DNA of 64,000 nt from DASUAS01 sp963841415 (GTDB taxonomy: Bacteria > Actinomycetota > Acidimicrobiia > IMCC26256 > DASPTH01). The notes beneath the pieces were generated by a model. The model was not told where the DNA came from. It saw only the letters and a program-made list of their open reading frames with translations, and did not search any database. The position numbers and the translations under genes were made by a program. Shown in pieces: positions 41,504 through 51,221 of the stretch; positions within the stretch are counted from its first letter, which is position 1; each line of letters opens with the position of its first letter. Location of the stretch: the NCBI GenBank assembly GCA_963841415.1, contig CAWJCN010000004.1, positions 1 to 64,000 on the forward strand, read 5' to 3'.

Positions 41504-41923
41504 TCACGACAACGCGACGCGGATGGCGGTGGCGACAGCCTCCATCTCGGCATCGTCGGCGTAGCGGGACCGGGGCCAGAAGAAGCCGCGCAAACCGTCC
41601 TTGCGGTTGCGCGGCACCACATGCACGTGGAAGTGCGGGACGCTCTGGCTCACGACGTTGTTCATGGCGACGAACGACCCCTGCGCCGCCATCGCGTCCT
41701 GCACCGCGGCCGCCACCCGCTGCACCTGGCCGAACAGCACGTCGCGCGTCGGGCCGTCGAGATCGCGCAAGGTCTCGACGTGCGCCCGCGGGACCACCAA
41801 CGTGTGACCCGGGAAGAGCGGACGGTGGTCGAGGAACGCAATCACCTCGGGCGTGTCGAGGACGATCGCCGAAGGGGTCTCCCCCGCCACGATCGAGCAG
41901 AAGAGACATTCGCCCCCAACCAT
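41504..41923 (-). CDS. HIT family nucleotide hydrolase/transferase
   Basis: A 139-residue HIT protein. CLFCSIVAGETPSAIVLD opens the fold, GHTLVVPRAHVETL follows, and the catalytic HxHxH stands in QSVPHFHVHVVPRN. Members hydrolyse AMP derivatives or dinucleoside polyphosphates. Two Cys of a possible zinc site are at the N-terminus. It stands 12 bp upstream of the MaoC gene's stop, in the same direction, so the two may be cotranscribed. Confidence 0.88.
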   Translation of the reverse strand: MVGGECLFCSIVAGETPSAIVLDTPEVIAFLDHRPLFPGHTLVVPRAHVETLRDLDGPTRDVLFGQVQRVAAAVQDAMAAQGSFVAMNNVVSQSVPHFHVHVVPRNRKDGLRGFFWPRSRYADDAEMEAVATAIRVALS

Positions 41924-41935
41924 CGGCGAACCGAT

Positions 41936-42445
41936 CTAGTCGGTCGGCGACGTGTACGGACGCACGCGGGCGGGCGCGCCCTCACGCTTGGGCACCATCA
42001 CCTTGCGGCGGAAGAAGCAGACCTCTTCGCCCCGCTGGTTGAAGCCGCGCGTCTCGACCGTCACGACGCCGCGATCGGGCCGGCTCGACGACTCCCGCTT
42101 CTCGACGACCAGCGTCTCCGCGTAGATCGTGTCGCCGTGGAAGGTCGGCCGCTCGTGCTGCAGCGACTCGACCTCGAGGTTGGCGATGGCGGCGCCGCTC
42201 ACGTCCGGGACGCTCATGCCGAGCACGAGGGAGTACACGAGGTTCCCGACCACCACGTTCTTGCCGAACTGGGTCTGCGTCTCCGCGTACCACGCGTCGG
42301 TGTGGAGCGGATGGTGGTTCATCGTGATCATGCAGAAGAGGTGGTCGTCGGCCTCGGTGATGGTCTTGCCGGGCCAGTGGCGGTACACGTCGCCGGGTTC
42401 GAAGTCCTCGTAGAGGCGCCCGAAGGGACGTTCGTGGATCGTCAT
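41936..42445 (-). CDS. MaoC-like hydratase
   Basis: A 169-residue hot-dog fold protein. YEDFEPGDVYRHWPGKTITE and the hydratase motif DDHLFCMITMNHHPLHTDAW (catalytic D and H) are typical of MaoC/mesaconyl-CoA hydratase-like enzymes. Later segments GNLVYSLVLGMSVPDVSG and DTIYAETLVVEKRES complete the fold. It probably hydrates an enoyl-CoA. Start at ATG 42445. The divergent ABC exporter begins 80 bp away. Confidence 0.85.
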   Translation of the reverse strand: MTIHERPFGRLYEDFEPGDVYRHWPGKTITEADDHLFCMITMNHHPLHTDAWYAETQTQFGKNVVVGNLVYSLVLGMSVPDVSGAAIANLEVESLQHERPTFHGDTIYAETLVVEKRESSSRPDRGVVTVETRGFNQRGEEVCFFRRKVMVPKREGAPARVRPYTSPTD

Positions 42446-42525
42446 CCGGACGAGGTTAGCGACGGCCGATTCGGGCGCCCGCCCTCGGCGATGCCCGGTA
42501 GCTTGGCAACGGAGACGATGCGACG

Positions 42526-44400
42526 ATGATGCACCCCGCCATCCACGGATTCGGCCGCGACGCCAAGGCAGTCAAGGGCAAGAAGGTCGAACGCGATCTG
42601 GTGCGGCGAGTGCTCCGCCTCGCCCGGCCCTACCGCGCGCAGTTGATCGGGTTCGTCGTGACCGTGATCCTGGCCGCGGTGATCAGCGCGGTGCCGCCGC
42701 TCATCCTGCGCGCCCTCATCGACACCGCGATCCCCGAGAAGGACCGCGGGCTCGTGGGCCTCCTCGCGTTCGGTGCCGTGTTCCTCGCGATCCTGAACGC
42801 CGCCCTGACCCTCGTGCAGCGCTACTACTCCGCTCGCATCGGCGAGGGCCTCATCTTCGACATGCGCACCGCGCTCTTCGACCACGTGCAGCACCAGCCG
42901 TTGTCGTTCTTCACCCGCACGCAGACCGGTTCGCTGATGTCGCGCATGAACAACGACGTCATCGGCGCGCAGCAGGCGGTCACGAACACGCTGGGCACCG
43001 TGTTCTCGAACATCGTGTCGGTGATCGTCACGGTCACGTTCATGCTCGCGCTCGAGTGGCGCCTCACCCTGCTGACCCTGGTGATCCTGCCGCTGTTCAT
43101 CATCCCGGCCAAGCGCATGGGCCCGAAGCTCCAGCGCCTGACGCGCGAGAGCATGCAGCTGAACGCGTCGATGAACAACACCATCGCCGAGCGCTTCAAC
43201 GTCGGTGGCGCGCTGGTCGTCAAGCTCTTCGGCAAGCACCGGCGCGAGTCCACGACGTTCTCCGACCGCGCCGGACGCGTGCGTGACATCGGGGTGCAGA
43301 CCGCGATGTACTCGCGCGTCCTCTTCGCCGCACTCGGGCTCGTCGCCGCCATCGGCACCGCGATCGTGTACTTCGTCGGCGGCAACCTCGCGATCTCGGG
43401 CACCATCGGCGTCGGCACCATCGCCGCGTTCGCGGTCTACGTCAGCCAGATCTACCAGCCGCTCACCCAGCTCGCGAACGCCCGCGTCGACGTGCTCACC
43501 GCGCTGGTCTCCTTCGAGCGCGTCTTCGAGGTGCTCGACTTCCCCGCGCTCATCTCCGACCGTCCCGGCGCCGTCGACCTCGTCGAGCCGTTCGGACGGG
43601 TGGAGTTCGACCACGTGTGGTTCCGCCACCCCTCGGCCGCGGTGTCGTCGATCCCGTCACTCGAAGAGGCATCACCCGCGACCGACACCGACGACGAGAG
43701 CGCCTGGATCCTCCGGGACGTCAGCTTCACGGTCGCGCCCGGCGAGCTCGTCGCGCTCGTGGGGCCGTCGGGTGCGGGCAAGACCACGACCGCGCTCCTC
43801 GTGCCCCGGATCTACGACGTCAGCGCGGGCGAGGTGACCGTCGACGGCCGCGACGTGCGCGACTACACGCTGGAGTCGCTCCGCGATTCCGTCGGCATGG
43901 TCATGCAGGACCCCCACCTCTTCCACGACACGATCCGCGCCAACCTGCGGTACGCACGACCGGATGCCACCGACGAGGAGCTCGTCGCGGCCTGCAAGGC
44001 AGCCCGCATCCACGACATGATTGCGAGCCTCCCCGACGGCTACGGCACCCTCGTCGGCGAGCGCGGCTACCGCATGTCGGGCGGCGAGAAGCAGCGCCTT
44101 GCCATCGCTCGCATGCTGCTGAAGGATCCGGCGGTGGTGATCCTCGACGAGGCGACGTCACACCTCGACTCGGAATCGGAGCTGGCCATCCAGCAGGCAC
44201 TGGCCGAGGCGCTGCGCGGGCGCACGTCGCTGGTGATCGCGCACCGGTTGTCGACCATCGTGGCCGCCGACCGCATCCTCGTGCTGGAAGACGGTCGCAT
44301 CATCGAGAGCGGGCGCCACGACGAGCTCCTGCGCGCCGGCGGCCTCTACACCGACCTCTACCAGACCCAAGTCGACACTCCCGCCGCCGACGCGAGCTGA
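42526..44400 (+). CDS. ABC exporter, membrane and ATPase domains fused
   Basis: A 624-residue half-transporter. Six helices occupy about residues 35-330 (YRAQLIGFVVTVILAAVISA, ATAIVYFVGGNLAISG-like segments), with the intracellular-loop motif TRTQTGSLMSRMNNDVIG. The ATPase follows: Walker A GPSGAGKTT, Q-loop VMQDPHLF, signature MSGGEKQR, Walker B VILDEATSHLD, IAHRLSTI. It works as a dimer to export lipids or drugs. Two consecutive ATGs (42526, 42529) are possible starts. Confidence 0.9.
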   Translation: MMHPAIHGFGRDAKAVKGKKVERDLVRRVLRLARPYRAQLIGFVVTVILAAVISAVPPLILRALIDTAIPEKDRGLVGLLAFGAVFLAILNAALTLVQRYYSARIGEGLIFDMRTALFDHVQHQPLSFFTRTQTGSLMSRMNNDVIGAQQAVTNTLGTVFSNIVSVIVTVTFMLALEWRLTLLTLVILPLFIIPAKRMGPKLQRLTRESMQLNASMNNTIAERFNVGGALVVKLFGKHRRESTTFSDRAGRVRDIGVQTAMYSRVLFAALGLVAAIGTAIVYFVGGNLAISGTIGVGTIAAFAVYVSQIYQPLTQLANARVDVLTALVSFERVFEVLDFPALISDRPGAVDLVEPFGRVEFDHVWFRHPSAAVSSIPSLEEASPATDTDDESAWILRDVSFTVAPGELVALVGPSGAGKTTTALLVPRIYDVSAGEVTVDGRDVRDYTLESLRDSVGMVMQDPHLFHDTIRANLRYARPDATDEELVAACKAARIHDMIASLPDGYGTLVGERGYRMSGGEKQRLAIARMLLKDPAVVILDEATSHLDSESELAIQQALAEALRGRTSLVIAHRLSTIVAADRILVLEDGRIIESGRHDELLRAGGLYTDLYQTQVDTPAADAS

Positions 44401-44432
44401 CCCACGCACACGGCATGCAGAGTGGAGGGGCG

Positions 44433-45791
44433 ATGAGCAGGACCGCTCGGCGACTGTTCGCCCTCGGCGCGTTGGTGTGCGCGCTGGGCGCGCTGGTGGT
44501 GGCGTTGGTCGTGCTCTGGAACAACTGGGCACCGCTCCTCGGCGCGCTCGCGTTGATGATCGTGGCGCTGATGGCCGCGTGGTACGTGGTCACCCGGCGC
44601 GGCCTGGTGCGGCTGGTGGCATCGGTGGTCGCCGTCGCCGCGCTCGCCCTCGCGATCGGCACGTTGATCGGCAACCACGGCCTGCTCGGGCTCGCGATCA
44701 TGGTCGTGCTCGTGGTCGCGTTCGGGTGGCTGGCGCGTGAGGCGTTGCGGAGCGATCCGCACGGGCTCGCCGATGCCCGCGACCGGGGACTCGCGGTCGG
44801 ACCCGCACACCACCCGATCCTGATCCTCAACCGCTGGTCAGGCGGCGGCAAAGCCAATCCCGAGTTCGTGGCGGAGGCGCAGTCACGGGGGATCGAGACC
44901 GTGATGCTCGAACGGGGCGACGACCTCGAGCAGCTCGCGCGCGACGCGGTCGCCCGCGGCGCGGACGTCATCGGCATGGCCGGTGGCGACGGGTCGCAGG
45001 CGCTCGTGGCGGGGATCGCCTCTGAGCACGGGGTGCCCTTCGTGTGCATCCCGGCGGGGACGCGCAACCACTTCGCCCTCGACCTCGGCGTCGTGCGTGA
45101 GGACGTCGTCGGTGCGCTCGACGCCTTCGCCGGCGGCTTCGAGCGCCAGGTCGACCTCGCGCGGGTGAACGGCCGCGTGTTCGTGAACAACGTGTCGTTC
45201 GGCGTGTACGCCGCGATCGTGCAGTCGGACGACTACCGCGACGCCAAGCTCAACACGGCAGCCAAGATGCTGCCCGAGCTGCTGGGTCCCGACTTCGACC
45301 CGTTCGACTTCGAGCTCGACGGTCCGGACGCGATCGCGGAGTGCGACCCGGACCTCATCCTCGTGTCGAACAACGTGTACAAGCTCGAAGGCATCGGCGG
45401 GCTGGGCACCCGAGCGCGGCTCGACGAGGGCGTCCTCGGCGTCATCGTCGTGGAGGTCCGCAACGGAGCCGAGCTCGCGCAGCTCATCTCGCTGTCGACC
45501 GCGGGCCGGGGTTCGGCCTACCCCGGTTGGCACGAGTGGACGACACCCTCGCTCGAAGTGCGCTCGCCGCAGCGGATCGACACCGGCATCGACGGCGAGG
45601 CGGTCACCCTCGAGTCGCCGGTGCGGCTCGTCGTCCAACCCGGCGCGTTGCGCGTCCGCATCGCGCCGCACCACCCGGGGGTGTCTCCTGCACGCGTCGC
45701 CGGCGCCGTGCAGGCCGGTGCCCCCCGGCGTCTGCTGCGCCTCGCCGTCGGACCGAGCGGCGACCCCGCCGGCGCGGCACCCGCCGGTTAG
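44433..45791 (+). CDS. Diacylglycerol kinase-like lipid kinase
   Basis: A 452-residue protein. Three to four N-terminal helices (FALGALVCALGALVVALVVL, LLGALALMIVALMAAWYVV, LLGLAIMVVLVVAFGWLA) precede a DAGK/YegS catalytic domain: ILILNRWSGGGKANPEF, IGMAGGDGSQALVAGIA and VCIPAGTRNHFALDLG. It probably phosphorylates a membrane lipid. GGAGGGG stands just before ATG 44433. It lies 32 bp after the ABC exporter and may be cotranscribed with it. Confidence 0.85.
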   Translation: MSRTARRLFALGALVCALGALVVALVVLWNNWAPLLGALALMIVALMAAWYVVTRRGLVRLVASVVAVAALALAIGTLIGNHGLLGLAIMVVLVVAFGWLAREALRSDPHGLADARDRGLAVGPAHHPILILNRWSGGGKANPEFVAEAQSRGIETVMLERGDDLEQLARDAVARGADVIGMAGGDGSQALVAGIASEHGVPFVCIPAGTRNHFALDLGVVREDVVGALDAFAGGFERQVDLARVNGRVFVNNVSFGVYAAIVQSDDYRDAKLNTAAKMLPELLGPDFDPFDFELDGPDAIAECDPDLILVSNNVYKLEGIGGLGTRARLDEGVLGVIVVEVRNGAELAQLISLSTAGRGSAYPGWHEWTTPSLEVRSPQRIDTGIDGEAVTLESPVRLVVQPGALRVRIAPHHPGVSPARVAGAVQAGAPRRLLRLAVGPSGDPAGAAPAG

Positions 45792-45866
45792 CATCGTCGT
45801 TTCGCCCTCCCGGCCCGGGGCCTCGCTCACGGGCCCCGACCGCGCGACTCGCTGCACGAGCACTCC

Positions 45867-46967
45867 ATGGCCGACGCCGAAACTCCCACGGGTGCCTCTT
45901 CCGATCGCCGCGACCGGCGGCGCGACCGGACGCGTCGGCGCGCGCGTCGCATCGCCGGTGGGGTCGGCACATTCCTGCTGATCGCCGCGTTCCTGCTGTT
46001 CGCCCTCGACGTCGTGCGACTCGGCGGCGACGACAAGCCGTCGCTCGCGAACACGGCGACCGACTTCGGCCGCGACGACGAGGCCCCGGCTGCCACGACG
46101 ACCACCGGCACCCGCGACTGTCGACCCCTCACGACCACCGACCCGTTGCGGCTGTGGGTCGGCGGCGACTCCCTGGCCGGTTCGCTGGGACCGGCGCTCG
46201 GCACGATCGCGGGCGCGACCGGCGTCGTGCAGCCCTACTTCGACTCGCGGGTGTCGAGTGGCCTCGCCGATCCGGGCTTCTTCGACTGGCCGGACCACGC
46301 GACGACGGAGATGGCCCGGTTGAACCCCGACGTCGTGGTCTTGATCATCGGCACCAACGACTGGACCGCGGTGTCCGGCGACTGGAAGGCGGAGTACGAG
46401 GCCAAGGTCGACTCGATGATGAAGACCCTCATCGGCTCGGGGCGGACCGTCTACTGGCTCGGCGCGCCGACGCTCGAGGACGAGAAGATGGATGCCCCGG
46501 TGGTCGAGGTGAACGCGGCCGCGCAGGAGGTCGCCAAGCGGCACCCGAAGGTGCACTACGTCGACGTCTACAAGTTGTTCTCCGACACCGACGGCAAGTA
46601 CTCGGCGGACCTCCCGGACGAGACCGGTCAGCTGGTCACGATGCGCGCCGGTGACGGTGTGCACCTGACGACCGATGGGGCCGACTACCTCGCACGACAG
46701 GTGTACAAGCTCGTCGACGCGCAGTGCGCGGTGACCGAGCAGAAGGTCGAGGGCGCGACCAAGGAGACCATCGAGTCCGAGGGCAGCACGCAGGTTGCGC
46801 CCGGATCGTCGAGCTCGGGATCGTCGGGCGGCACCATCGCGACCACACCACCCGCGACCGGGCCCGCCACCACGGAGCCACCCGCCACCAGCCCACCCGC
46901 GACCGAACCGCCAACCACAGTTGCGCCGCCGTCAACCGCGTCACCCACGACCACGTCGAGACCGTAG
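45867..46967 (+). CDS. Membrane-anchored SGNH/GDSL hydrolase
   Basis: A 366-residue protein with a basic cytoplasmic start, one helix (GVGTFLLIAAFLLFALDVV) and an extracytoplasmic SGNH domain. The nucleophile is in WVGGDSLAGSLG, the Asn block in LIIGTNDWTAV, and the Asp-His block in GDGVHLTTDG. A Thr/Pro-rich tail ends the protein. The DUF459-like group of such hydrolases modifies cell-wall or exopolysaccharide acyl groups in related bacteria; this is a family-based inference. Confidence 0.83.
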   Translation: MADAETPTGASSDRRDRRRDRTRRRARRIAGGVGTFLLIAAFLLFALDVVRLGGDDKPSLANTATDFGRDDEAPAATTTTGTRDCRPLTTTDPLRLWVGGDSLAGSLGPALGTIAGATGVVQPYFDSRVSSGLADPGFFDWPDHATTEMARLNPDVVVLIIGTNDWTAVSGDWKAEYEAKVDSMMKTLIGSGRTVYWLGAPTLEDEKMDAPVVEVNAAAQEVAKRHPKVHYVDVYKLFSDTDGKYSADLPDETGQLVTMRAGDGVHLTTDGADYLARQVYKLVDAQCAVTEQKVEGATKETIESEGSTQVAPGSSSSGSSGGTIATTPPATGPATTEPPATSPPATEPPTTVAPPSTASPTTTSRP

Positions 46968-46997
46968 TTCGAGAAGCTCGTCGGTAGGCTGCCGCGC

Positions 46998-48626
46998 ATG
47001 ACCGACCAGCTCCCGGCGGCCGCTGCGGCCGTCGACTGCGCGGCCGACGTCGTCGCCTCCGCCACCAGCCACCTGGCGCGCGCGTCCACCGTCGACGGTC
47101 GCATCGCAGTGGCGCGCCTCGACGAGCACCAGGTGCTCGGCTACGACCTCGCGCATGCGGCCAGCGCGGTCGAGGCCGCACGCGTGATGCTCGCCTACGG
47201 GGAGTACGGCGACGTGGAGTCGTTGCTGGCGCGCGCGTTCGTGGCCGACGCGGTGGCCGATCTCGGCGCCAAGCTGCTGGGCCGGGAGGCGGTCTGGGGC
47301 GTCGACGCGTCGTTGCTCGCCGACGCGCTCCCGTTCGTCGAAGCGCACCGCACACCCGAGTTCCTCGAATCGGTGGCCGCCACCCTCGACCGCAGCGGCA
47401 CGGGTCCCAGCCACCTCCCCGACGACTTCCAACTCGCGGCCGAGACCTTCCACCGCTTCGCCGAGAACAAGATCCGCCCCGTCGCCGAGCACGTGCACCG
47501 CACCAACGCCGACATCCCCGAGGACGTGATCAGCGGCCTGGCCGAGATCGGCGGCTTCGGACTGTCGGTGCCCGAGGAGTTCGGCGGGTTCGCCGCCGGC
47601 GGCGAGGCCGACTACCTCGGGATGGTCGTCGCCACCGAAGAGCTCTCGTGGGGATCGCTCGGCGTGGGCGGATCGCTCATCACCCGGCCGGAGATCCTCA
47701 CCCGCGCCATTGTGACCGGTGGCACCGACGAGCAGAAGGAGCGGTGGCTCTCGCGCATCGCCAGCGGCGAGCTGATGGTCGGCGTGATGGTGACCGAGCC
47801 CGACTACGGCTCCGACGTCGCCGGGGTCGGCACCGCGGCCGCGGCGGTCGACGGCGGCTACGCGATCAACGGCGTGAAGACGTGGGCGACGTTCGCGGGC
47901 CGCGCCAACGCGCTCATGCTGCTGGCGCGCACCGATCCCGACCGTTCACTCTCGCACCGTGGCCTGTCGCTGTTCGTCGTTGAGAAGGAGGCGGTGCCCG
48001 GTCACTCGTTCGCGCTGGAACAGCCGAACGGCGGGAAGATGGAGGGCCGCGCCATCGACACCCTCGGATACCGCGGGATGCACTCGTACGAGGTGAGCTT
48101 CTCCGATTGGTTCGTCCCCGCCGAGAACCTCGTCGGCGGCGAGGACGGGATCGGGAAGGGCTTCTACCTCCAGATGGAGGGGTTCGAGAACGGCCGGCTG
48201 CAGACCGCCGCGCGCGCGGTCGGGCTCATGCAGGCCGCGTTCGAAACGGGACTCGCGTACGCGCAGCAACGGCAGGTGTTCGGCAAGCCGGTCTTCGACT
48301 ACCAGCTCAGCCGCGTGAAGCTGGCGCGGATGGCCGCGCTCATCGTCGCCGGGCGACAGTTCTCGTACGACGTCGCGCGCCGCATGGGCCGCGGCGAAGG
48401 CACGCTCTCGGCGTCGATGGTGAAGGCCTACGTGTGCCGGTCCGCCGAGTGGGTGACGCGCGAAGCGATGCAACTCCACGGCGGCATGGGCTACGCCGAG
48501 GAGTTCCCGGTGTCGCGCTACTTCGTCGACGCACGCGTGCTCTCGATCTTCGAAGGCGCCGACGAGACGCTCTGCCTGCGGGTCATCGCCCGCCGGCTGG
48601 CCGAACAGGCGCTGCGCGAGATGTAG
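46998..48626 (+). CDS. Acyl-CoA dehydrogenase with N-terminal extension
   Basis: A 542-residue flavoenzyme. The first 140 residues are an extra helical domain. The ACAD core follows: FGLSVPEEFGGFAAGGEADY, VGVMVTEPDYGSDVAGVGTA, then AYAQQRQVFGKPVFDYQLSR and AMQLHGGMGYAEEFPVSRYF. This organisation resembles AidB/fadE-like long forms that bind larger acyl-CoA substrates. TAGGCT lies 7 nt before ATG 46998, so translation is probably leaderless. A member of the stop-codon-abutting repeat family begins exactly at its TAG stop. Confidence 0.88.
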   Translation: MTDQLPAAAAAVDCAADVVASATSHLARASTVDGRIAVARLDEHQVLGYDLAHAASAVEAARVMLAYGEYGDVESLLARAFVADAVADLGAKLLGREAVWGVDASLLADALPFVEAHRTPEFLESVAATLDRSGTGPSHLPDDFQLAAETFHRFAENKIRPVAEHVHRTNADIPEDVISGLAEIGGFGLSVPEEFGGFAAGGEADYLGMVVATEELSWGSLGVGGSLITRPEILTRAIVTGGTDEQKERWLSRIASGELMVGVMVTEPDYGSDVAGVGTAAAAVDGGYAINGVKTWATFAGRANALMLLARTDPDRSLSHRGLSLFVVEKEAVPGHSFALEQPNGGKMEGRAIDTLGYRGMHSYEVSFSDWFVPAENLVGGEDGIGKGFYLQMEGFENGRLQTAARAVGLMQAAFETGLAYAQQRQVFGKPVFDYQLSRVKLARMAALIVAGRQFSYDVARRMGRGEGTLSASMVKAYVCRSAEWVTREAMQLHGGMGYAEEFPVSRYFVDARVLSIFEGADETLCLRVIARRLAEQALREM

Positions 48627-48675
48627 CGGAGCCGTGCCCGGAGGGCGGGACGGCGCAGCGGAATCGACCGGTGCG
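48624..48675 (+). repeat. Repeat-family copy starting at a stop codon
   Basis: Beginning at the TAG stop of the acyl-CoA dehydrogenase gene, about 52 bases match the core of the 62-bp units at 51222-51531. The shared segments are CGGAG(G/C)CG(G/T)G(G/C)CCGGA, CGGGACG-CGCA-CGGAATCGACC and the final GTG. It is a degenerate single copy in the 3' position of a gene. Confidence 0.65.
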
Positions 48676-48722
48676 AGAGGCCGAAGAGGCAACCGGCCCG
48701 GCGCTCCGGGCGTCGGGGAGGT

Positions 48723-50201
48723 GTGGACCTCCCGATCGAGCTCGGGCCGTGCTCCAACGGCGAGTACGACCCGGTCGCGCTCACCCCGGTCGCACGCGAG
48801 GCGCAGCGCCGGGCCCGAGCCGACTGCGACGACAACGCTCGTCGCCGCGGGGTGTCGCGACGACGGTTCCTGCGCTCGCTGTGTGGAGCGGCCACCACGC
48901 TCCTGGCCATCAACGCATGCTCGGAGGAGTCGACAAGGCACGTCGCACGTCGTCGGCCCGGCGGCACGTTCTCGGTCCCACCGACGAGCGCGGTCGACCC
49001 CGAAGCCGCCCGGGCCGCGCTGGCGGGCGACGAATTCGTCTTCGACGTGCAGGGTCACTTCCTCGACTACTCGGTGGAACCGGCGACGGTACAGGGTCGC
49101 GACTTCTGGACCGCGTTTCCACAGCGGGAGTGCGGAGAGCCGGACCAACGGGTCTGCTTCTCGGTGGACCACTTCATGGAGGAGGTGTTCCTGCGCAGCG
49201 ACACCTCGATGGTGGTGCTGTCGGCGCTGCCGATCGCACCAGAGGGCAGCCCGATGTCGGCGGAGGCGATGGACCACGCCCGGAGGCTGGCCGACGCGGC
49301 ATGCCACGACCAACGCGTGCTCCTGCACGCGCAGGCACTCCCCAACGTAGGGGATCTGCAAGCCAACCTCGACGCGATGAGCGACGCGGTGGCGCGCTAC
49401 CCGATCACGTGTTGGAAGGTCTTCACGAACTTCCCCGACCTCTACGACGGGTCCGGGAACGCGTGGCGTCTCGACGACAACAACCCAACGCTCGCACGCG
49501 TCGCTGACGCGTTCCTGCGCCACGCGGTGGACCTGGGCGTGCCGACCGTCGCCGCGCACAAGGGCCTGTCCACGACGCTCGGGTACTCGTCGCCGTTCGC
49601 GTCGCCGGACGACGTCGGACCCGCGGCGCGCACCCATCCCGACGTGCGCTTCCTCGTATACCACTCCGGTTTCGAGGCCGACGGCGTCGAGGGTCCGTAC
49701 GACGCGGCGACGGCCGATCAAGGCGTCAACCGCCTCATCGCCAGCATGCACGCCGCGGGCATCGGGCCGAACCAGAACGTGTACGCCGAGCTGGGCACCA
49801 CGTGGTGGTCGTTGATCCGTCGCCCGGACGAAGCCGCGCACGTGCTCGGCAAGCTGCTGGTGCACGTAGGCGCGGACAACGTGCTGTGGGGCACCGACTC
49901 GGTCTTCTACGGCTCACCGCAGGGTCAGATCCAGGCGTTCCGCGTCTTCCAGATCTCCGAGCAGTTCCAAGAGCAGTTCGGCTACCCCGCGCTCACCGAC
50001 GACATCAAGCGCAAGATCCTCGGGCTGAACGCGCTCCGGCTGCACGACGTCGACCCGGCCACGGTGCCGTGTTCGTTCACGCGCGACGACCTCGAACAGC
50101 TCCGCCTCGCGTTGCCCGTCGCAGCCGAGCGTCGCGGACCGCGCACGCAGGCCGAACTGCGCGCCTACGTCGAGCGCGAACGCGCCGAGCTCGGCGTGTG
50201 A
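48723..50201 (+). CDS. Tat-exported amidohydrolase
   Basis: A 492-residue protein. The Tat motif SRRRFLRSLCGAATTLLAIN with a following Cys (lipobox-like, NAC) lies at residues 45-66, so it is probably exported folded and possibly lipid-anchored. The rest is an amidohydrolase-2 barrel: FDVQGHFLDY in place of the usual HxH start, CWKVFTNFPDLYDG, VAAHKGLSTTLGYSSPFASP, LVYHSGFEADGVEG and LWGTDSVFYGSPQGQI. Residues bind one metal. Substrate unknown; decarboxylase-like reactions are common in this class. GTG 48723 is the most upstream sensible start. Confidence 0.8.
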   Translation: MDLPIELGPCSNGEYDPVALTPVAREAQRRARADCDDNARRRGVSRRRFLRSLCGAATTLLAINACSEESTRHVARRRPGGTFSVPPTSAVDPEAARAALAGDEFVFDVQGHFLDYSVEPATVQGRDFWTAFPQRECGEPDQRVCFSVDHFMEEVFLRSDTSMVVLSALPIAPEGSPMSAEAMDHARRLADAACHDQRVLLHAQALPNVGDLQANLDAMSDAVARYPITCWKVFTNFPDLYDGSGNAWRLDDNNPTLARVADAFLRHAVDLGVPTVAAHKGLSTTLGYSSPFASPDDVGPAARTHPDVRFLVYHSGFEADGVEGPYDAATADQGVNRLIASMHAAGIGPNQNVYAELGTTWWSLIRRPDEAAHVLGKLLVHVGADNVLWGTDSVFYGSPQGQIQAFRVFQISEQFQEQFGYPALTDDIKRKILGLNALRLHDVDPATVPCSFTRDDLEQLRLALPVAAERRGPRTQAELRAYVERERAELGV

Positions 50202-50224
50202 GCGCGGCTCCGCTTCCTCTCCTC

Positions 50225-51160
50225 TCAGACGCTGCGCGCCATTCCGGCGCGCTCGCCGCGGGTGACGAACTTCAGCGCCATCTTTCGGCTTGCTTCGTCG
50301 ATCATCTCGTCGCCGAACATGACCGCGCCGCGCCGATCACCTTCGGTGGTGGCCTTCTCGTAGGCCTCGAGGATGTCGAACGCGCGGTCGAACTGCTCCT
50401 GCGTGGGTGTGAACACGTCGTTGATGACCGCGACCTGGTCGGGGTGCAACGCCCACTTGCCGTCATAGCCGAGGATGCGGGTGCGCATCGCGTAGTCGCG
50501 CAGCGCGTCGACGTCCTTGATCTTGAGGAACGGTCCGTCGATCACCTGCAGACCGTTCGCGCGCCCGGCCATCAGGATCTTCGAGAACGTGTAGTGGAAG
50601 TGGTCACCCGGGTACTCGGGGATCTGCACGCCGCCAGTGAGCACCGGCATCTCCGTCGACGCGGCGAAGTCGGCGGGCCCGAACACGATCGTCTCCATGC
50701 GCGGCGACGCGGCGCAGATCTCCTCCACGTTGATGAGACCCCGAGCGGTCTCGATCTGCGCCTCGATGCCGACGTGGCCGTCGCGGCCGATGGTCTCCTC
50801 GATCTGCGTGAGCAGCAGGTCGAGCGCGGAGACATCGCCGGCCGACTGCGTCTTCGGCAGCATGATCTCGTCGAGGCGTTCGCCCGCGTTCTCGACGATG
50901 TGGATGACATCGCGGTAGGTCCACTTGGTGTCCCACACGTTGACCCGCACGCACACGACGGTGTCACCCCAGTCGAGCTCGCGGATCGCGCGCACCACGT
51001 TGTCGCGCGCGGACTCCTTCTCGAGCGGCGCCACCGAGTCCTCGAGGTCGAGGAACACCATGTCGGCGCCCAGACCGGGGGCCTTCCCGAGCATCTTCTC
51101 GCTCGAACCGGGGACGGCCAGGCAGGTGCGACGGGGCAGGTTCCGGGATCGTTCGGACAT
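50225..51160 (-). CDS. CitE-like HpcH/HpaI aldolase family lyase
   Basis: A 311-residue TIM-barrel lyase: CLAVPGSSEKMLGKAPGLGA, LDLEDSVAPLEKESAR (metal-binding Asp and Glu), VRVNVWDTKW, IEAQIETARGLINVEEIC, VFGPADFAAS and KWALHPDQVAVIN. Stand-alone CitE homologues cleave or hydrolyse malyl-, citramalyl- or mesaconyl-type CoA thioesters in actinobacteria. The start ATG 51160 gives MSERSRNLPRRTCLAVPG. The divergent repeats and MBL gene begin 62 bp away. Confidence 0.87.
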   Translation of the reverse strand: MSERSRNLPRRTCLAVPGSSEKMLGKAPGLGADMVFLDLEDSVAPLEKESARDNVVRAIRELDWGDTVVCVRVNVWDTKWTYRDVIHIVENAGERLDEIMLPKTQSAGDVSALDLLLTQIEETIGRDGHVGIEAQIETARGLINVEEICAASPRMETIVFGPADFAASTEMPVLTGGVQIPEYPGDHFHYTFSKILMAGRANGLQVIDGPFLKIKDVDALRDYAMRTRILGYDGKWALHPDQVAVINDVFTPTQEQFDRAFDILEAYEKATTEGDRRGAVMFGDEMIDEASRKMALKFVTRGERAGMARSV

Positions 51161-51208
51161 GCCGGCGAGGGTAGACCGGCGCCCGCGGCGCGGCAGAACG
51201 GGCGGGCG

Positions 51209-51221
51209 TAGCCTGCGAGGC
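51209..51221 (+). promoter_or_regulatory. Promoter placing the transcript start at the first mini-ORF
   Basis: TAGCCT (51209-51214) is followed by 7 nt and then the ATG of the first 62-bp unit at 51222. This is the TAGGCT-like -10 to start-codon spacing seen at several genes in this window. The mRNA would begin at or near the mini-ORF, before the five units and the MBL gene. Confidence 0.5.

Noticed and set aside
44883..46664. Long minus-strand open frames opposite the lipid kinase, GDSL and other genes
   Set aside because: They are antisense shadows of GC-rich coding DNA, with Arg/Asp/Val-biased composition and no recognisable motifs.
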